From assembly GCF_019704315.1 (NCBI RefSeq), contig NZ_AP024597.1, positions 2,826,501 through 2,890,500 on the forward strand: DNA of 64,000 nucleotides, written 5' to 3'. Under the pieces are notes generated by a model, which ran no database searches, was not told where the DNA came from, and was given only the letters and a program-made list of their open reading frames with translations. This DNA is from Stygiolobus caldivivus (GTDB lineage: Archaea > Thermoproteota > Thermoprotei_A > Sulfolobales > Sulfolobaceae). Positions 19,225 through 28,845 of the stretch are shown piece after piece. The position numbers and the translations under genes were made by a program. Each line of letters opens with the position of its first letter. Position 1 is the stretch's first letter.

Positions 19225-20098
19225 GCACAGGCTATTAAGCGGGACTTCAGCTTGTCCGGGGTGTCCTGAAAATATAGCAATGAGGTTAATAAGTACAGCT
19301 CTAGGTGAAAACGCAGTATTTGTAGTCGTTGCCGGTTGCTCCTCTGTCATCCAAGGGATGGGGCCTAACTCAGCGTACAACTACCCCGTACTCAACATCG
19401 CTTTTGCAGCAGGCCCGGCCGCTGCCTCAGGTATAGCTGCTGCTATGAGGTCTAGAGGGAAGGACGTCAAAGCCGTAGTGTGGGCTGGAGACGGTGGGAC
19501 AGCGGATATCGGGATGGCCTCGCTGAGCGGTGCCGCAGAGAGGAACGAGGATATATTGTATATATGCGTAGACAATGAAGCTTATATGAACACCGGGGGG
19601 CAGAGGAGTGGGTCTACACCTATAGGGGCTTCTACTACTACTACACCTATGGGAAAGAGACATAACAAGAAAAATATACCGTTCATAATGATGGCCCACC
19701 ACGTGCCTTATGTAGCTACGGCTAGTGTAGGTTATCCCCACGATTTAATGGAGAAGGTCAAAAAGGCTAAGGCTATTCGCGGGTTTTCGTACGTCCAAGT
19801 ACTGTGTCCTGACCCTTACGGGTGGATGTTCGACCCGTCGAAGACAGCTGAGGTAGCAAAGCTTGCAGTTCAGACTTGCTATTGGCCATTATTCGAGTAT
19901 GAAAACGGGAGATTAAGGATTGCAGATGAATGTCTGCACTGTTTAGATAAAAGGACGAGGAAACCCGTGAAAGAGTTCTTGAAGGTACAAGGTAGGTTCA
20001 AACACGCAGACGAGGAGAAAGTTAGGGAGTTACAAGAATATATAGACGAGATGTGGGATAGACTAAAGTTATTATACGAGGAGAAGTTGAAGTTTTAA
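19193..20098 (+). CDS. porB: Pyruvate:ferredoxin oxidoreductase, beta subunit
   Basis: A 301-residue beta subunit binding the diphosphate of TPP: GTSACPGCPENIAMR at the N-terminus, GDGGTADIGMASLSGAAERN as the TPP motif, and NEAYMNTGGQRSGSTPIGAS. Conserved cysteines of the ACPGCPE motif and C-terminal Cys in ECLHCLD probably hold the beta-subunit [4Fe-4S] cluster. The TTG start at 19193 lies inside porA; no better start is seen. This is the last gene of the operon. Confidence 0.93.
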   Translation: MSLGVRDILNKHRLLSGTSACPGCPENIAMRLISTALGENAVFVVVAGCSSVIQGMGPNSAYNYPVLNIAFAAGPAAASGIAAAMRSRGKDVKAVVWAGDGGTADIGMASLSGAAERNEDILYICVDNEAYMNTGGQRSGSTPIGASTTTTPMGKRHNKKNIPFIMMAHHVPYVATASVGYPHDLMEKVKKAKAIRGFSYVQVLCPDPYGWMFDPSKTAEVAKLAVQTCYWPLFEYENGRLRIADECLHCLDKRTRKPVKEFLKVQGRFKHADEEKVRELQEYIDEMWDRLKLLYEEKLKF

Positions 20099-20103
20099 AC
20101 AAA

Positions 20104-20128
20104 AGGTTTTTCTTTCTCTCTTTTTTTG
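20104..20128 (+). terminator. T-rich terminator after porB
   Basis: GGTTTTTCTTTCTCTCTTTT and further T residues follow porB within a few bases, fitting the U-rich termination signals of archaea. Confidence 0.5.
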
Positions 20129-20572
20129 AACCTTGAGCCTAACTTCTTACTTAACGTTGAGCCTATGTCAAGGTGTATACGCAATTATGCACTTAATCTA
20201 TACACTATGTTACCGGTTATGACATGCACTAGGTAATTGGTAATCGCCTCTACATGTTGGACTGTGCATGAAGAAGTGGGATAGGACAAAATAACATATG
20301 CAAAAATGCTAGTATCTAGTATATTTTTTGTTATATAATTGCGCTAATACAATAATTTTACGTGAGTTCTCAGAAGTTTTTATGTTTATCACAAAATAAA
20401 ATATAAAAATTCAATTTACCACCTAAGGAAATACCGGGTGCAGGCTACCCGATAAACCCAATTTTACACCATGTTGTGTATCCCATACTCAAGGTTTAGA
20501 TAAGGTATGAGTAAGTGAGGGAATGTGTACAAACTTAAGGAGACTTTATTGCCTATTTAATAACTCAATGGT
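20129..20572. other. Gap with no supported gene
   Basis: Nothing recognised. The sequence is A+T rich, with no element shared with the repeat families described elsewhere. Confidence 0.35.
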
Positions 20573-20821
20573 TTACTGGAGTAGTAAGGACAACTTGTCC
20601 TTTACAATCATCATGAACTTTATTAGAGCTACGATGACCAGGAGGAAAGCAGCTACTGGTATAAGGCCTATATTGAGAAGGAAGGACGTGGTATCGTTTA
20701 CTAGTATAAACGGTAGGAACAATATTGCCAGTTTTTCTAGGCTTAGTAGCTTTAATGAAGCAAAAACTAAAAATAGAAGTACCCTAGCTGTAATCCTATT
20801 TAAAATTATTGTAATATCCAT
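20573..20821 (-). CDS. Small hydrophobic membrane protein, unknown
   Basis: From the ATG at 20821 the frame encodes 82 residues that are almost entirely hydrophobic, with about three membrane spans: TARVLLFLVFASLKLL, EKLAILFLPFILV and LIPVAAFLLVIVALIKFMMI. A longer frame to 20962 would add a less hydrophobic segment; the internal ATG has an A+T-rich TATA-like run (AAAAAAATTTTAATTTTT) about 20-35 bp upstream, so the short form is preferred. No family recognised and coding status is moderate. Confidence 0.42.
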   Translation of the reverse strand: MDITIILNRITARVLLFLVFASLKLLSLEKLAILFLPFILVNDTTSFLLNIGLIPVAAFLLVIVALIKFMMIVKDKLSLLLQ

Positions 20822-21223
20822 GATGATAAATATTGTCCTAAAAATTAAAATTTTTTTCCAAGAAATTATCTGCAATAAGTGGTTCGCATTAAGGCTCACA
20901 ATACCCAACTTACTGAGAAAGTTCGGTTCTAAATTGATTAAATCCCTCACAGTATTAAACAATGTTAACCCAATACATTCCCGTTATAGAGATGATATTC
21001 TATACTTTGTTTATTTTAAGCGCCTTAAAATTAAAGCTTCAATTATAAATTGTGTATTCCCAAGTATACCCTAAGGTACAAACGAATCTCTGGTGTCCCT
21101 CGATATATCAGGGAGGTTACGTTGCCCTTTAAAATCTCAGAAAGGATAATATTAGGAGCCTAATTGGTGAAGACATATCAGGCGTACGGATTTTATGTAA
21201 ACCGGTATCAGAGGTCAGGGTAG

Positions 21224-21650
21224 ATGGGAACTGTAAGGACACATGAATGTGAGAAGCCATTAGGGATCGGTGAAGTAACTGAACCTAAAATTACAACCTA
21301 TAGGATATCGTTGTGAGGATTAAAGGGGCAGATACAGTTATAGATTTTTGGAGAACACTCTACCCCCTCTAACGGATTAAAGATACTTAAAAAGGGAGGA
21401 ATTTACTCTATCGTAGGGTATGTTGATTGTATGAACCTACTAAATTACCTACGATGCTGATTTCCCTACTTATAAAGTCTATCGTCTTATCCGTTACCTC
21501 ACCTCCCACGGTTGCAAACCCAAGTCTGTTAGAGGCGAAGCATGTGGAGCCTCCTTTCAGGGCTGGTTAGTTTATACGTTCAGGGAAAAGTGTTGCTAAA
21601 AACTAAGGTTTATCCATTAGCAGAAGCTAATAAAGTATATTAGAAGATTT
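21224..21650 (+). pseudogene. Decayed zinc alcohol dehydrogenase
   Basis: Pieces of a medium-chain zinc-dependent dehydrogenase appear in several frames. The start at 21224 reads MGTVRTHECEKPLGIGEVTE then PKI, like the usual N-terminus. Two extra bases shift the frame before DIVVRIKGA, the segment that normally leads to the Cys-His zinc site. This joins directly to GADTVIDF from the coenzyme domain, so most of the catalytic and Rossmann region is missing. SNGLKILKKGGIYSIVGYV, LLEAKHVEPPFRAG and TKVYPLAEANKVY follow in other frames, matching the C-terminal end. Several stops confirm inactivity. Confidence 0.7.
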
Positions 21651-21719
21651 AAAACGAGGGGAAACGGCACAAATTATCATAATAACCTATTCCAATATTT
21701 AAGGATTTTCTGAAATAAA

Positions 21720-22934
21720 TTAAAATTTCACTTTATCTGGATTAAATAGATCCTCTTTATCATACATCTTTTTATAGACCAAGATTTTATGAAGGTGATC
21801 TCTAGGAAGTCTGGAGTTTATATATATACTGTTCAGGTCGAAATTAGTCCCTCCTAAAATTTTAAGTATCTCATAATATTCTTTCTCCTCATCGGTTAGA
21901 ATGAAGGGGTGAGACTTCCTCCCTATATCAAACTCTACGTCAGTCACGAAGCCCTTCCTAGATTCTATAACTTTAGTCAGTTTTTCCTCAGTCTCCTCTA
22001 AAGGTATATCCTTTACTACGTAATAATACCTCTTCTTCATAATCCCCATAGCTGTGGTAATAGTCCCGCCGAAGAACAGAAACCTCTTTTCCCAAACTCC
22101 GTCGCCTCTTTTACCTTTAAAAGGACATTCCTCCTCACATACTACTAAAACATTCCACTTACTAGTGTAATAACCAGTAATGTTAGATGTAAGTCTAGAC
22201 ATTTCAGGAGACCTTAAAGTCACGTGATACACCGTGTGAGAATAATTATCATAAAGGCTTTGGATGAAATTCATAGCGTTATGTAAATTGTCAAATTCGA
22301 CTACAATAGGGATGTCCTTAGTCTTTTCCCTTTTCTGAACCTTTAATTTAGTTATTATCCCCGTAGTCCCCTCTGCATGAGCGGCTATTTTCACATCTCC
22401 TCCCCTAAGTTTTACAGTTTTACCGACAGGGTTGACCATGGTTACCTCGGTTGCATAATCCCAATTACGACCATACCTAAACTCCCCAATGCCCCCTGAA
22501 CCACCGCTAAAAAAACCAGCCACGGTAGCTCCCTCACAATACGTAGAAGGATAGACACGTACATTAAACCTTAGCCTTCCGTTATCGCAAAAAGAGACCC
22601 CGGGCCCTACTTCTATTTCGTCCTCATATTCCTTAAACGTTTTCATCCTTGAGAGGTCCATTATTATCCCTCCCTTCATTGGGATCACACCACCTACATT
22701 ATTTACTCCCCCTCCTCTCGGGACTATGGGTACGTGTTCTTCAATGCAAGCTTCCACGATAGTTTTAACTTCGTCTTCGTTTTTAGGAAAAACTACTGCA
22801 TTAGCCGACTTAGATAATAAAGGGGAAATTATAGGACTAGTATGGCTAAAATCTCTAGAAAGTGATGAGACAATTTTAGGATCAATTGAGTAATCAATTT
22901 CTTTCAACTTACTGAGGAATATTTGTGATAACAT
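21720..22934 (-). CDS. GlcD-type FAD-binding oxidase (VAO/PCMH family), paralogue 1
   Basis: A 404-residue flavoprotein of the vanillyl-alcohol oxidase fold. The FAD domain shows IVPRGGGVNNVGG near residue 75-87 and HAEGTTGIITKLKV near 190; the C-terminal anchor DKEDLFNPDKV is typical of GlcD-like proteins. Such enzymes oxidise 2-hydroxy acids, aldoses or amines; no Fe-S partner is encoded nearby. It is closest by eye to the paralogue at 38763-39974 (shared SGGxGGIGxFRYG-like and LRGGDxKIAxHAEGTTGIIT segments). Two further paralogues lie at 46796 and 53190. The substrate is unknown. Confidence 0.87.
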   Translation of the reverse strand: MLSQIFLSKLKEIDYSIDPKIVSSLSRDFSHTSPIISPLLSKSANAVVFPKNEDEVKTIVEACIEEHVPIVPRGGGVNNVGGVIPMKGGIIMDLSRMKTFKEYEDEIEVGPGVSFCDNGRLRFNVRVYPSTYCEGATVAGFFSGGSGGIGEFRYGRNWDYATEVTMVNPVGKTVKLRGGDVKIAAHAEGTTGIITKLKVQKREKTKDIPIVVEFDNLHNAMNFIQSLYDNYSHTVYHVTLRSPEMSRLTSNITGYYTSKWNVLVVCEEECPFKGKRGDGVWEKRFLFFGGTITTAMGIMKKRYYYVVKDIPLEETEEKLTKVIESRKGFVTDVEFDIGRKSHPFILTDEEKEYYEILKILGGTNFDLNSIYINSRLPRDHLHKILVYKKMYDKEDLFNPDKVKF

Positions 22935-23132
22935 AGGCTGATAAAAGACTGAGCGATTTATAAATTTTTAAACTTGTATATTGAACTTTGTTCAAAAGTT
23001 TTCATAATGAGCCTTTTATCCATAATTATACGCTGTGAGTCTATAAAGAGCAAAGGGACTTTTAATGTGGAGAGGTCATGTCTGCTAAAGGGGGAATAAG
23101 AATTATACTTTATTAGTATCTGGCTGAGTAGA

Positions 23133-24458
23133 TTAGTCTTTAAACTCTCTATCTAGATCTGAGACCACTTTATCAATCTTATCAATCCCTTCATCTATCT
23201 CCTCCTTAGTAATTATGAGAGGTGGGGATATTATAAACCACGAAGGTCCGTTAAATACGTAAACCCCTTCATCAAGCAGTCTTTTGGCTATTTTATCTAC
23301 ATCACTCGAGTTTCCGTTAAACTTATCATCGTATGTTGCAAAGGGTGTGTTCTTCTTATCCCTGACAAACTCAATAGCCCAAAATAATCCCATTCCCCTT
23401 ATATCACCAATACTTTTATGCCTTTCTTTTAGCTCACTTAGTCTATCAGCAACGTATTTGCCAATAGCATTTACGTGAGAGAGTATTCCAAGCCTTTCGA
23501 ACTCCTCAATAACGGCGGGGATTGCTGATAATGTCACTGGATGGGCCTCGAAAGTGTGACCGTGGGCGAAAAGGTTATCTTCGAAGAAATCCCCGATCTC
23601 CTTACTGACACCAGTGATACCTATAGGGACGTAAGAGGCTGTAGCTGATTTGGCAGTAGTAATTATATCCGGTTCGATATTCCAATGGTTTACCGCGAAC
23701 CACTCACCAGTCCTACCCCACCCCGTCATAACCTCATCTGCAATAAATAGGACGTCGTTTTCCTTTGCTATCTTCCTTACTGTAGTCAAGTAATCCTTAG
23801 GCGGGACTATAACCCCGTTAGTCCCCGTGATCGGTTCCACTATGATCCCAGCGACATTATGTTCGTTTTTAATAACATAATCCACATAATTTGCACAAGC
23901 TAAATTACACTCAGGGTACTTGAGCTTTAAGGGACACCTAAAACAGTACGGTTCTGGTATTCTCACCACACCACCTAGTGTATGTGGCTCAGCAAACCAC
24001 CTCCTGTAATCTCCAGTTAACGAGACGGAGCCATATGTAGAACCGTGATATGACCTATATCTAGCAATTATCTTGTACTTGGGGTTTTTAGCTAACCTCG
24101 TTATTTTTACTGCAGCTTCATTGGCTTCGGTGCCCGAAGTTGAAAAGAAGAATTTTGTAATGCCCTTAGGCATGACTTTTATGAGCGATTTTACAGCCGT
24201 CATTCTCACCTCGGTTGCAAATGCAGGAGAGATATACTGTATTTTATCCAACTGTTCTTTTATACTTTCGATGACCCTCTTATTTCCATAGCCTAAGTTA
24301 ACGTTAACAAGTTGAGAGGAGAGATCAAGATATTTTTTACCGCGTGAGTCATAGAAATAAACTCCTTCAGCTCTTGTCACCGTTAAGGGATTCCAATCCT
24401 TCTGTTTTCTCCACGTTCCAAATGTATGTTCTTTTACTGCTTTTGAAATTTCATCCAT
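23133..24458 (-). CDS. Class III aminotransferase (omega-amino acid / beta-alanine type)
   Basis: A 441-residue PLP enzyme of aminotransferase class III. Visible motifs are FFSTSGTEANEAAVKI for the phosphate site, ARYRSYHGSTYGS, IADEVMTGWGRTG with the cofactor Asp, and ITTAKSATASYVPIGI with the Schiff-base lysine. CxxC-like segments EPYCFRCPLKLKYPECNLAC with four cysteines may bind metal or form disulfides and are seen in the beta-alanine:pyruvate group. It probably moves the amino group of an omega-amino acid to pyruvate or 2-oxoglutarate, which would suit removal of beta-alanine-like products of pyrimidine or hydantoin breakdown; that link is inference. Confidence 0.88.
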   Translation of the reverse strand: MDEISKAVKEHTFGTWRKQKDWNPLTVTRAEGVYFYDSRGKKYLDLSSQLVNVNLGYGNKRVIESIKEQLDKIQYISPAFATEVRMTAVKSLIKVMPKGITKFFFSTSGTEANEAAVKITRLAKNPKYKIIARYRSYHGSTYGSVSLTGDYRRWFAEPHTLGGVVRIPEPYCFRCPLKLKYPECNLACANYVDYVIKNEHNVAGIIVEPITGTNGVIVPPKDYLTTVRKIAKENDVLFIADEVMTGWGRTGEWFAVNHWNIEPDIITTAKSATASYVPIGITGVSKEIGDFFEDNLFAHGHTFEAHPVTLSAIPAVIEEFERLGILSHVNAIGKYVADRLSELKERHKSIGDIRGMGLFWAIEFVRDKKNTPFATYDDKFNGNSSDVDKIAKRLLDEGVYVFNGPSWFIISPPLIITKEEIDEGIDKIDKVVSDLDREFKD

Positions 24459-24680
24459 ATTTCGCCAAATAAATTGAATTATATATAAATTTTATGACGA
24501 TTATATTAGAATTATTCCAACGATGCGTACTCCAAGTAATGTCGATTAAGTTTAAAGTAAAAGAGGGAAAAGAAGAGAGTAAAGTCCAGTCTAAATCTCT
24601 ATATATCCTATTTTGGACTATATTGGTTTATTTACACGGTTAAATCACCTGCTTAAAACCCGACCAGTCTAGTTAATACT

Positions 24681-25643
24681 ATGAATTTACACGACTTGTC
24701 CAGAGAGATAAAGTCCGTGTTAAAAGAAGATAAAAAAGACGTAGGTAACATAGTCCACAAAGACAGAATGTCCCTGATCTTGGTAGACGGTTTAGGTTGG
24801 AATATAGCCCAGAGGTTGAACACGAGCGTAAAACCCGAGAAAATAAATTCAATATTCCCCTCAATAACAGTCACGGTATTTGCGACATTATTAACAGCAA
24901 AGAGACCGGGAGAACACGGTATTCTGGGCTGGAGGATATACGACAGAGAGGAAGGTAGGATATTGAACCTGATGAAAGTACTCAAGGAGCAGAGCGTGGA
25001 ACTGGACACGTTCTTCTCTAACACTGACTCAGTCTTTATTATGCCTGAAGTAGCGACCAAGAGCATGATGAGCAAGCTAAAGGTCATCCCTTATTACACT
25101 TATTGGGACGGGCTGTATAAGTATAAGTTAGCCCTCGAAAATAAGGACTCCAAGTTCGTCTTCTTCTACCTGCCCTATGTAGACGCTATGTCCCACTTAT
25201 ACGGGCCGTTCAGTAGCCCCACCTTAGAGACAGCTAGCGAAGTCATGGGTTCGCTGGAAAAGATAACCAACGTTTATAGGGAGTCCTATTCAATACTCAT
25301 TACCTCCGACCACGGCCACGTCCAGGTCGACAGGAGTGTGAACTTGAGGGAAGACGAAGAGTTCCTGAGGGAAATGGAATTCCCGCCTTACGGGGACGCG
25401 AGGAGCCTGATGTTCAAGAGTAAGAGGCCTTTGGCATCACTCTCAAAATACGGTACACTATACGAAAGAGAGAAGGTCGAGGAGTTAGTTGGAGGTACGA
25501 ATAACATACCCGACTACCTCCTAGTCCCGTTCGACAACGTCAACGTGGTCTACTGGAAAGATGATATGGAGCACAAATATAAGGGTAGCCACGGAGGGCT
25601 CACTAAGGACGAGATGGAGATACCGTTATTCGTCTATGAGTGA
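24681..25643 (+). CDS. Type I phosphodiesterase / alkaline-phosphatase superfamily protein
   Basis: A 320-residue protein of the nucleotide pyrophosphatase/phosphodiesterase group. LILVDGLGWN holds the first metal aspartate, SITVTVFATLLTAKRPGEHG the nucleophile Thr region, LPYVDAMSHLYG the second metal site and ITSDHGHVQVD the Asp-His pair; a final KGSHGGL supplies the last His. All expected metal ligands are visible. No signal peptide, so cytoplasmic. The gene lies 51 bp before an MFS carrier on the same strand and may be co-transcribed. Confidence 0.85.
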   Translation: MNLHDLSREIKSVLKEDKKDVGNIVHKDRMSLILVDGLGWNIAQRLNTSVKPEKINSIFPSITVTVFATLLTAKRPGEHGILGWRIYDREEGRILNLMKVLKEQSVELDTFFSNTDSVFIMPEVATKSMMSKLKVIPYYTYWDGLYKYKLALENKDSKFVFFYLPYVDAMSHLYGPFSSPTLETASEVMGSLEKITNVYRESYSILITSDHGHVQVDRSVNLREDEEFLREMEFPPYGDARSLMFKSKRPLASLSKYGTLYEREKVEELVGGTNNIPDYLLVPFDNVNVVYWKDDMEHKYKGSHGGLTKDEMEIPLFVYE

Positions 25644-25694
25644 CTAAATAATGAATTTATTCCTATATAGATTTTATACGTTATATTAATAAAT

Positions 25695-27020
25695 ATGTTT
25701 TTTTATACAGAGTGTATGAAAAATCCGTTAAAGGAATGGGACGAAAAAGGTATTTCGACTTTCCACATAAAGACGACCCTTGTAGCAGGTGCAGGGACAT
25801 TCGTAGACGGATATGACTTGACGGCCGGGTCTCTGGTATTCCCGCTGATAGAGAAGAGTTTAGGGCAAGGACTGGAAGGTGCCTCGGAAATACTCTTCTT
25901 AAGTATAATCTTGGGGAACTTCTTGGGTGCAATAATCTTCGGCTATCTAGCTAAGCACGGTAGGAAGAAGTTTTACGGTATCGACGCTATGTTGATGACA
26001 CTAGGTGCTCTAGCCCAAGCATTCGTGTCAACACCGGTTCAACTGGCAATTGTGAGGTTCCTGTTGGGACTGGGGATAGGAGCAGATTACGTTTTATCCC
26101 CCTTAGTAAATGCAGAATATGCAAACAGGAAGGACAGAGGTAAGCTCATGGCCATATCAGGTGGGCTGATGTGGAATGTAGGTGCCTTAGGCTCCGTATT
26201 TGCTACTCTAGCTATTGTAAACTCCTTCCCGCCAGACACCGCGTGGCGTCTCGTACTCGCCCTAGGTGCAATACCGGCGTTAATAGTGATCTACGCGAGG
26301 AGGAAGTTCCCGGAGACACCAAGATATATGCTATATATCAAGAAAAACCCCAAGGAGCTCGAGGAAAAATACGGTATAAAAGTGCAAGATGTGCCCGCTA
26401 CAGCGGTGAGCTGGAGGAGAATAGGGGTCATGTTACTACTAGCAGCACTGACATGGTATATTTTTGATGTAGCCGCCTATGCGGGAGTGTTCTTTGGCCC
26501 CAATGTAATCGCGCAGAGCATTGGGGTTAACGGTGTCATATTCGAACTGATAATTTTGTTAGCCTTTGCTATCCCGGGTAATTTGATATCCACAGCGTTT
26601 AACGACAAAGTAGGTAGAAAGGTGTTACAAGCACTAGGTTTTACAGGTATGGGGGCGACGACCATAGCGTTTGCCCTTTACGGCCTTAAGTCGACCGCGC
26701 TAGTCGCGTTAACGCTATACGGTCTAAGCAATATAATGTCTCAGATAGGGCCTGGAACAGTGGTAGGTTTTTGGGGGATAGAGCTGTTCCCCACGTCTAT
26801 AAGGGGGATAACCTCAGCGGTTACCGTGATGGCCGGTAGGACTGGAGTAATAACTACTACGTTACTGGTGCCCTTAATATTACAATCTCAAGGACTTGAG
26901 TTCACAATGATTTTACTAGGAGTAGTCTCACTCGTAGGTGCTGTGGCGACGCTCTTCCTGAAGGAGCCTAAACATAGAAGCTTAGACGAATTCGAGTTCG
27001 TGGAAAGCGAAACAATATAA
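25695..27020 (+). CDS. MFS transporter (metabolite:proton symporter type)
   Basis: A 441-residue carrier with about 12 membrane helices. DGYDLTAGSLVFPLIEK near residue 38, the loop 2-3 motif GYLAKHGRKKFYG, and LGLGIGADYVLSPLVNAEYA with downstream RKDRGKLMA are typical of the sugar-porter/phosphate/metabolite symporter groups. Substrate unknown. ATG 25695 and ATG 25716 are both possible; the second begins KNPLKEWDEKGIST, where similar proteins usually start. Confidence 0.88.
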   Translation: MFFYTECMKNPLKEWDEKGISTFHIKTTLVAGAGTFVDGYDLTAGSLVFPLIEKSLGQGLEGASEILFLSIILGNFLGAIIFGYLAKHGRKKFYGIDAMLMTLGALAQAFVSTPVQLAIVRFLLGLGIGADYVLSPLVNAEYANRKDRGKLMAISGGLMWNVGALGSVFATLAIVNSFPPDTAWRLVLALGAIPALIVIYARRKFPETPRYMLYIKKNPKELEEKYGIKVQDVPATAVSWRRIGVMLLLAALTWYIFDVAAYAGVFFGPNVIAQSIGVNGVIFELIILLAFAIPGNLISTAFNDKVGRKVLQALGFTGMGATTIAFALYGLKSTALVALTLYGLSNIMSQIGPGTVVGFWGIELFPTSIRGITSAVTVMAGRTGVITTTLLVPLILQSQGLEFTMILLGVVSLVGAVATLFLKEPKHRSLDEFEFVESETI

Positions 27021-27052
27021 TTTATTTTTTCTAATTTTTATTATTATATTAT

Positions 27053-27144
27053 TATACTTAGTCACGCTATAAAGGGCAACTCCTTATCCCCAGCTATTGG
27101 ATCTGCACCAATAATATCGCCCTTTATCGGCTATTTAAGTATAA
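27053..27144. repeat. Family A inverted-repeat element, copy 2 (short)
   Basis: A 92-bp copy between convergent genes. Left end TTATACTTAGTCACGC then TATAAAGGGCAA; right end CGCCCTTTATCGGC then TATTTAAGTATAA. Here the arms pair for about 27 bases with few mismatches, the best hairpin of the family. An internal loop ATTGGATCTGCACCAAT is itself a small inverted repeat. Confidence 0.75.
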
Positions 27145-27260
27145 AAACTAGACTACTTTATGATTTTTGACTTTTATTGAAATTAACATTGGACTTACTT
27201 TTAAGTTGACGTAAGAATAAAAAATAAGATACTATTCCTATAAAACCTGGCGATAGTTTC

Positions 27261-27692
27261 CTAATTAGATCCCTCAAGTTTCTTTACCACTTCAAGCCCG
27301 GCCTTAGCACATTCCATATCCTGTTGGGAAGTCCCGCCAGAGACCCCGATTCCCCCTATAAGCTGTCCATTATAATGTATTGGATAACCTCCTCCGAATA
27401 TTATTAGCCTAGGTGTATGGACAATACCGTGAAGTAACGGAGGATCATTTTTTATCATCTCATACCACTCGTGCGTTGGTATACCGAAAGCTACTGCAGT
27501 CCATGCTTTGTTTATGGCAATATCAACGCTGAGCAGCGGAGCTCCGTCCATCCTCCTGAGGGCTTTGAGCGATCCTCCTTCGTCAACCACAGCTATAACC
27601 ACTGGGACTCCCATGTCTTTAGCTTTTTTCTCAGCAGCGTCTATCATCCTTTCAGCCAGCTCTAGGGATATGCCCTTTTTCTCTATTATCAT
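27261..27692 (-). CDS. GlcG/HbpS family protein
   Basis: A 143-residue protein of the GlcG/HbpS (DUF336) family: ELAERMIDAAEKKAKDMGVP, VVIAVVDEGGSLKALRRMDG, INKAWTAVAFG and IGGIGVSGGTSQQDMECAKA are characteristic. Members bind haem or act as accessory proteins to oxidoreductases and to glycolate or diol metabolism; no catalytic role is established for this type. No signal peptide. It ends 48 bp after the GNAT gene start direction block and is on the same strand as that gene, so they may be co-transcribed. Confidence 0.88.
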   Translation of the reverse strand: MIIEKKGISLELAERMIDAAEKKAKDMGVPVVIAVVDEGGSLKALRRMDGAPLLSVDIAINKAWTAVAFGIPTHEWYEMIKNDPPLLHGIVHTPRLIIFGGGYPIHYNGQLIGGIGVSGGTSQQDMECAKAGLEVVKKLEGSN

Positions 27693-27740
27693 GAGTAGAG
27701 TGTGTCCATCGAGCAGTTTTATCCTTTACATCAAACTAGT

Positions 27741-28511
27741 TTAACCAAACGCGTGCCTAAAAATACCGTAAATTAGCCCTCTATCCTCTTTCACTATACC
27801 ACCTCTCCTCATCCTAGTGCATTCATATACTTTCCTCCCTCCTAAGCTTTCTATAAACTCCTCTTTATCCTCAATAGTTATTATCATCTTTACTCCCAGA
27901 GAGGACACGCTATATTTAATTAACTCTTCCGCATTTCGTTTATCAACAGCTATTAGGGGACCTATGAAATTACGGTAGATCACACCAAAACCTCCCTCGT
28001 TGTAAACTACTTTACCACTAATTCGTGATAAGAGTTTTGACCTATCATCTCCGAAGGCCTCTCCGTCCAGATGGAGCATCCACTTATCAAGCCTGTCCGT
28101 AACATTTGCCTTCCTTCCATCTTTAACTCCTGAAATATCATAAACTACCGTCTTATACTCCTCTTCAAAACCGAGACCTCTGTATAGCATAATACCGGGA
28201 TTAGTTGAATCGAGCCTAACGCTCCTCGTCTTTATCTCACTAAGTAGCTCAGTCATTATTCTCTTTCCTATCCGTTTATGTTGGTATTCTGGTCTTACAC
28301 CTACATTTCCTACCCATGACACATCTCGGTAAGGTATATAACAGCAAGTAGCTATGACCCTTCCTCTCTCTTCAGCTATTAAACACTTTCCCAGTTCTAG
28401 GAAAATGAGGAAGACTTCTCTGTTCGCTTCCGTGTTCGTAGAACCGATAGCCTCTCCCCAGACCTCTACCATTTCTCGTATATCCTGATGTGTAGCTACA
28501 CGGATTATCAT
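27741..28511 (-). CDS. GNAT family N-acetyltransferase
   Basis: A 256-residue protein with an N-terminal GNAT domain: VGNVGVRPEYQHKRIGKRIM is motif A with the acetyl-CoA-binding Q/R-x-x-G-x-G/A pattern, and STNPGIMLYRGLGFEEEYKT is the motif B region. The C-terminal half (about 130-256) looks like a second, divergent GNAT-like lobe without a clear CoA motif. Substrate unknown. Confidence 0.85.
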   Translation of the reverse strand: MIIRVATHQDIREMVEVWGEAIGSTNTEANREVFLIFLELGKCLIAEERGRVIATCCYIPYRDVSWVGNVGVRPEYQHKRIGKRIMTELLSEIKTRSVRLDSTNPGIMLYRGLGFEEEYKTVVYDISGVKDGRKANVTDRLDKWMLHLDGEAFGDDRSKLLSRISGKVVYNEGGFGVIYRNFIGPLIAVDKRNAEELIKYSVSSLGVKMIITIEDKEEFIESLGGRKVYECTRMRRGGIVKEDRGLIYGIFRHAFG

Positions 28512-28845
28512 ACGATATACAGTATTTTGTTTTTATTATGTTTTTAATAAAACTATCCTCATGTGGTTTATAGAATATCATTAAGTTGCGCAAAGTGTTT
28601 CCCTAGACCTCAAACCCTTACCTAAAAATAAACCCCTTTATTCCGTTATATTCCCTGAGAGCTTAAAGCGTACTTTCCATATACTGAGCGTCTCTAAAGC
28701 CGTCATACTTTAGATTAATGAATAAGTACAATTTTTGTACTTACCCTATAGCAAATAGGAAGGAGGGAAAAAAGGCAAATAACTTTATTAAATCAAGTTA
28801 ATAGACAATGTAAATTTTATTACCTGCGATTCAGAGATGTGATCT
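28512..28845. other. Gap with a perfect hairpin
   Basis: No gene seen. TAAGTACA-ATTTT-TGTACTTA at 28723-28743 is an 8-bp perfect inverted repeat with a 5-base loop, located about 100 bp upstream of the next gene; it may be a regulator site. Confidence 0.4.

Noticed and set aside
18286-19741. Several minus-strand frames of 88-104 codons inside the por genes
   Set aside because: Antisense shadows of strongly conserved genes; His/Tyr/Pro-rich composition typical of antisense frames.
20523-21074. Plus-strand frame of 183 codons
   Set aside because: Basic, irregular composition and opposite to a more plausible hydrophobic frame; looks like a shadow of it.
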